From contig JBBELK010000512.1 of assembly GCA_037783545.1 (NCBI GenBank), positions 41,499-105,498 on the forward strand: DNA of 64,000 nucleotides. Reading direction: 5' to 3'. Source of the DNA: Henricia sp. BOLD:AAB3569 (Eukaryota; Echinodermata; Asteroidea; Spinulosida; Echinasteridae). This document shows, in pieces, positions 61,916-64,000 of this stretch. Position 1 is the first letter of the stretch; each line of letters begins with the position of its first letter. The notes beneath the pieces were generated by a model that was not told the DNA's origin, ran no database searches, and was given only the letters and a program-made list of their open reading frames with translations. Both the position numbers and the translations under genes were made by a program.

Positions 61916-63835
61916 TCCCGTCACAATCTGGGGTGAGTCAACGGCCGTACAAATGTACACCAGCGCGGCGCATGCGCATGGTGTCCCAACAGCCACGGTT
62001 AGGGGAATAACCACGCAGCCGAGCTCCGTTTTCCCTAAACTCTGAAATTTCTCCGTCATTTCCCAGCGAAAATCTGTCAATTTTGCTTGACAAGTGCGAA
62101 ATATATTCAGTTTGGAGCATGCAAAATTTGAAGTTGGTTGGAAAATTCCTTGATTTCCAAATTTGCCGGCATTTGGGACACACTTTGACCTAATTCCCGT
62201 CACAATCTGGGGTGAGTCAACGGCCGTACAAATGTACACCAGCGCGGCGCAGGGTGTCCAAACAGCCAAGGTTAGGGGAATAACCACGGAGCCGAGCTCT
62301 GTTTTCCCTAAACTCTGTAATTTCTCCGTCATTTCCCAGCGAAAATCTGTCAATTTTGCATGACAAGTGCGGAATATATACAGTTTGGAGCATGCAAAAT
62401 TTGAAGTTGGTTGGAAAATTCCTTGATTTCCAAATTTGCCGGCATTTGGAACACACTTTGACCTAATTCCCGTCACAATCTGGGGTGAGTCAACGGCCGT
62501 ACAAATGTACACCAGCGCGGCGCAGGGTGTCCCAACAGCCACGGTTAGGGGAATAACACGCAGCCGAGCTCCGTTTTCCCTAAACTCTGAAATTTCTCCG
62601 TCATTTCCCAGCGAAAATCTGTCAATTTTGCATGACAAGTGCGAAATATATACAGTTTGGAGCATGCAAAATTTGAAGTTGGTTGGAAAATTCCTTGATT
62701 TCCAAATTTGCCGGCATTTGGGACACACTTTGACCTAATTCCCGTCACAATCTGGGGTGAATCAACGGCCGTACAAATGTACACCAGCGCGGCGCAGGGT
62801 GTCCCAACAGCCACGGTTAGAGGAATAACCACGCAGCCGAGCTCCGTTTTCCCTAAACTCTGAAATTTATCCGTCATTTCCCAGCGAAAATCTGTCAATT
62901 TTGCATGACAAGTGCGGAATATATACAGTTTGGAGCATGCAAAATTTGAAGTTGGTTGGAAAATTCCTTGATTTCCAAATTTGCCGGCATTTGGGACACA
63001 CTTTGACCTAATTCCCGTCACAATCTGGGGTGAGTCAACGACCGTACAAATGTATACCAGCGCGGCGCAGGGTGTCCCAAAAGCCACGGTTAGGGGAATA
63101 ACCACGCAGCCGAGCTCCGTTTTCCCTAAACTCTGAAATTTCTCCGTCATTTCCCAGCGAAAATCTGTCAATTTTGCATGACAAGTACGGAATATATACA
63201 GTTTGGAGCATGCAAAATTGAAGTTGGTTGGAAAATTCCTTGATTTCCAAATTTGCCGGCATTTGGGACACACTTTGACCTAATTCCCGTCACAATCTGG
63301 GGTGAGTCAACGGCCGTACAAATGTACACCAGCGCGGCGCAGGGTGTCCCAACAGCCACGGTTAGGGGAATAACCACGCAGCCGAGCTCCGTTTTCCCTA
63401 AACTCTGAAATTTCTCCGTCATTTCCCAGCGAAAATCTGTCAATTTTGCATGACAAGTGCGGAATATATACAGTTTGGAGCATGCAAAATTTGAAGTTGG
63501 TTGGAAAATTCCTTGATTTCCAAATTTGCCGGCATTTGGGACACACTTTGACCTAATTCCCGTCACAATCTGAAGTGAGTCAACGGCCGTACAAATGTAC
63601 ACCAGCGCGGCGCATGCGCAGGGTGTCCCAACAGCCACGGTTAGGGAATAACCACGCAGCCGAGCTCCGTTTTCCCTAAACTCTGAAATTTCTCCGTCAT
63701 TTCCCAGCGAAAATCTGTCAATTTTGCTTGACAAGTGCGAAATATATACAGTTTTGGAGCATGCAAAATTTGAAGTTGGTTGGAAATTCCTTGATTTCCA
63801 AATTTGCCGGCATTTGGGACACACTTTGACCTAAT
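61916..63835. repeat. Seven diverged monomers near the right edge
   Basis: Units at 61916, 62195, 62468, 62740, 63013, 63285 and 63558. They carry more private substitutions than earlier units: GCGCATGGTG, GCTTGACAAG with GCGAAATATATTC, GCCAAGGTTAG, ACGGAGCC, TCTGTAATTT, GGAACACAC, GAATCAACGG, CGACCGTAC and CTGAAGTGAG. There is no clear HOR pair, although 61916 and 63558 share GCTTGACAAG and GTGCGAAAT. Confidence 0.85.
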
Positions 63836-64000
63836 TCCCGTCACAATCTGGGGTGAGTCAACGGCCGTACAAATGTACACCAGCGCGGCGCAGGGTGTCC
63901 CAACAGCCACGGTTAGGGGAATAACCACGCAGCCGAGCTCCGTTTTCCCTAAACTCTGAAATTTCTCCGTCATTTCCCAGCGAAAATCTGTCAATTTTGC
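63836..64000. repeat. Partial monomer cut by the window edge
   Basis: The first 165 bases of a short monomer, matching the consensus as far as GTCAATTTTGC. The array clearly continues beyond the window. Confidence 0.95.

Larger units (their letters stand above)
1..64000. repeat. Satellite DNA array, 273/279-bp monomer, 232 complete copies
   Basis: The same unit recurs head to tail from the first to the last base, always in one orientation. Landmarks present in nearly every unit are TCCCGTCACAATCTGGGG at the start, GTACAAATGTAC near +32, GAGCTC near +100, GGAATATATACAGTT near +177 and TTGCCGGCATTTGGG near +243. I placed 232 unit starts. Lengths are 273 (short) or 279 (long) with a few 271-280 variants, and the total balances exactly (86 long units, net -17 bp of small indels, ending at 63835). 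Monomers look closely similar to one another, and copies within HOR pairs often differ at only a few positions. No non-satellite insert longer than 4 bp is present. This is typical of heterochromatic satellite DNA in a eukaryote; the taxon and chromosome position cannot be deduced. No gene is supported anywhere in it. Confidence 0.99.

Noticed and set aside
1-64000. CRISPR array
   Set aside because: There are direct repeats but no short repeats alternating with unique spacers; the whole 273-279 bp unit repeats.
1-64000. Transposable elements, tRNA, rRNA or other genes hidden between monomers
   Set aside because: Every base is assigned to a monomer and the largest private insertion is four bases, so there is no room for another element.

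Overview
The entire 64,000-base window is one uninterrupted tandem satellite array. Read in the phase that starts each unit at the T of TCCCGTCACAATCTGGGG (base 1 of the window), it holds 232 complete monomers in head-to-tail orientation plus a 165-base partial monomer at 63836-64000. I find no unique sequence, inverted monomer, transposable element, RNA gene or convincing protein gene. The monomer has two standard lengths: 273 bp (146 units, including off-length ones) and 279 bp (86 units), differing by a 6-bp duplication. The count is internally consistent: 232 x 273 + 86 x 6 - 17 (net small indels) = 63835, the last base of the last complete monomer.

This points to constitutive heterochromatin (centromeric, pericentromeric or subtelomeric) of a eukaryote. 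The lineage cannot be told from the sequence; I do not recognise the monomer as a named satellite family. The short consensus is about 47% GC with 14 CpG sites (observed/expected about 0.92). Many monomer variants are CpG to TpG/CpA transitions, which suggests cytosine methylation in the germline.

On top of the monomer there is a patchwork of higher-order repeats (HORs) rather than one HOR period. Left to right: 4687-bp and 5505-bp offset duplications with a 545-bp dimer (0.5-9.9 kb); two adjacent 3033-bp copies (10.7-16.8 kb); 2760-bp units with a contracted third copy (16.5-22.6 kb); a 552-bp dimer (22.6-23.7 kb); a 1923-bp module duplicated with loss of one monomer (23.7-27.3 kb); a 2480-bp offset pair built around an 825-bp trimer (28.1-32.2 kb); a 3037-bp offset pair (33.3-37.8 kb); two adjacent 1377-bp copies (39.1-41.9 kb); two adjacent 2741/2468-bp copies (41.9-47.1 kb); two adjacent 4402/4399-bp copies, each containing a 1376-bp internal duplication (47.1-55.9 kb); then a more scrambled tail with a 546-bp dimer and single-monomer duplications (55.9-64 kb). 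This is what repeated unequal exchange leaves behind, and several breakpoints can be narrowed to part of a monomer.

The long minus-strand open frames, up to 2607 codons, arise because 273 and 279 are both multiples of three and one frame of the monomer lacks a stop. I do not annotate them as genes. Two stretches (about 32.8-38.0 kb and 55.35-64 kb) carry a dense load of private one-base indels, insertion-biased in the first and deletion-biased in the second, while the flanking tens of kilobases have almost none. That is either local decay or, more likely, local consensus error in the assembly.

All unit boundaries and variant classes were read by eye; no alignment or database search was run.
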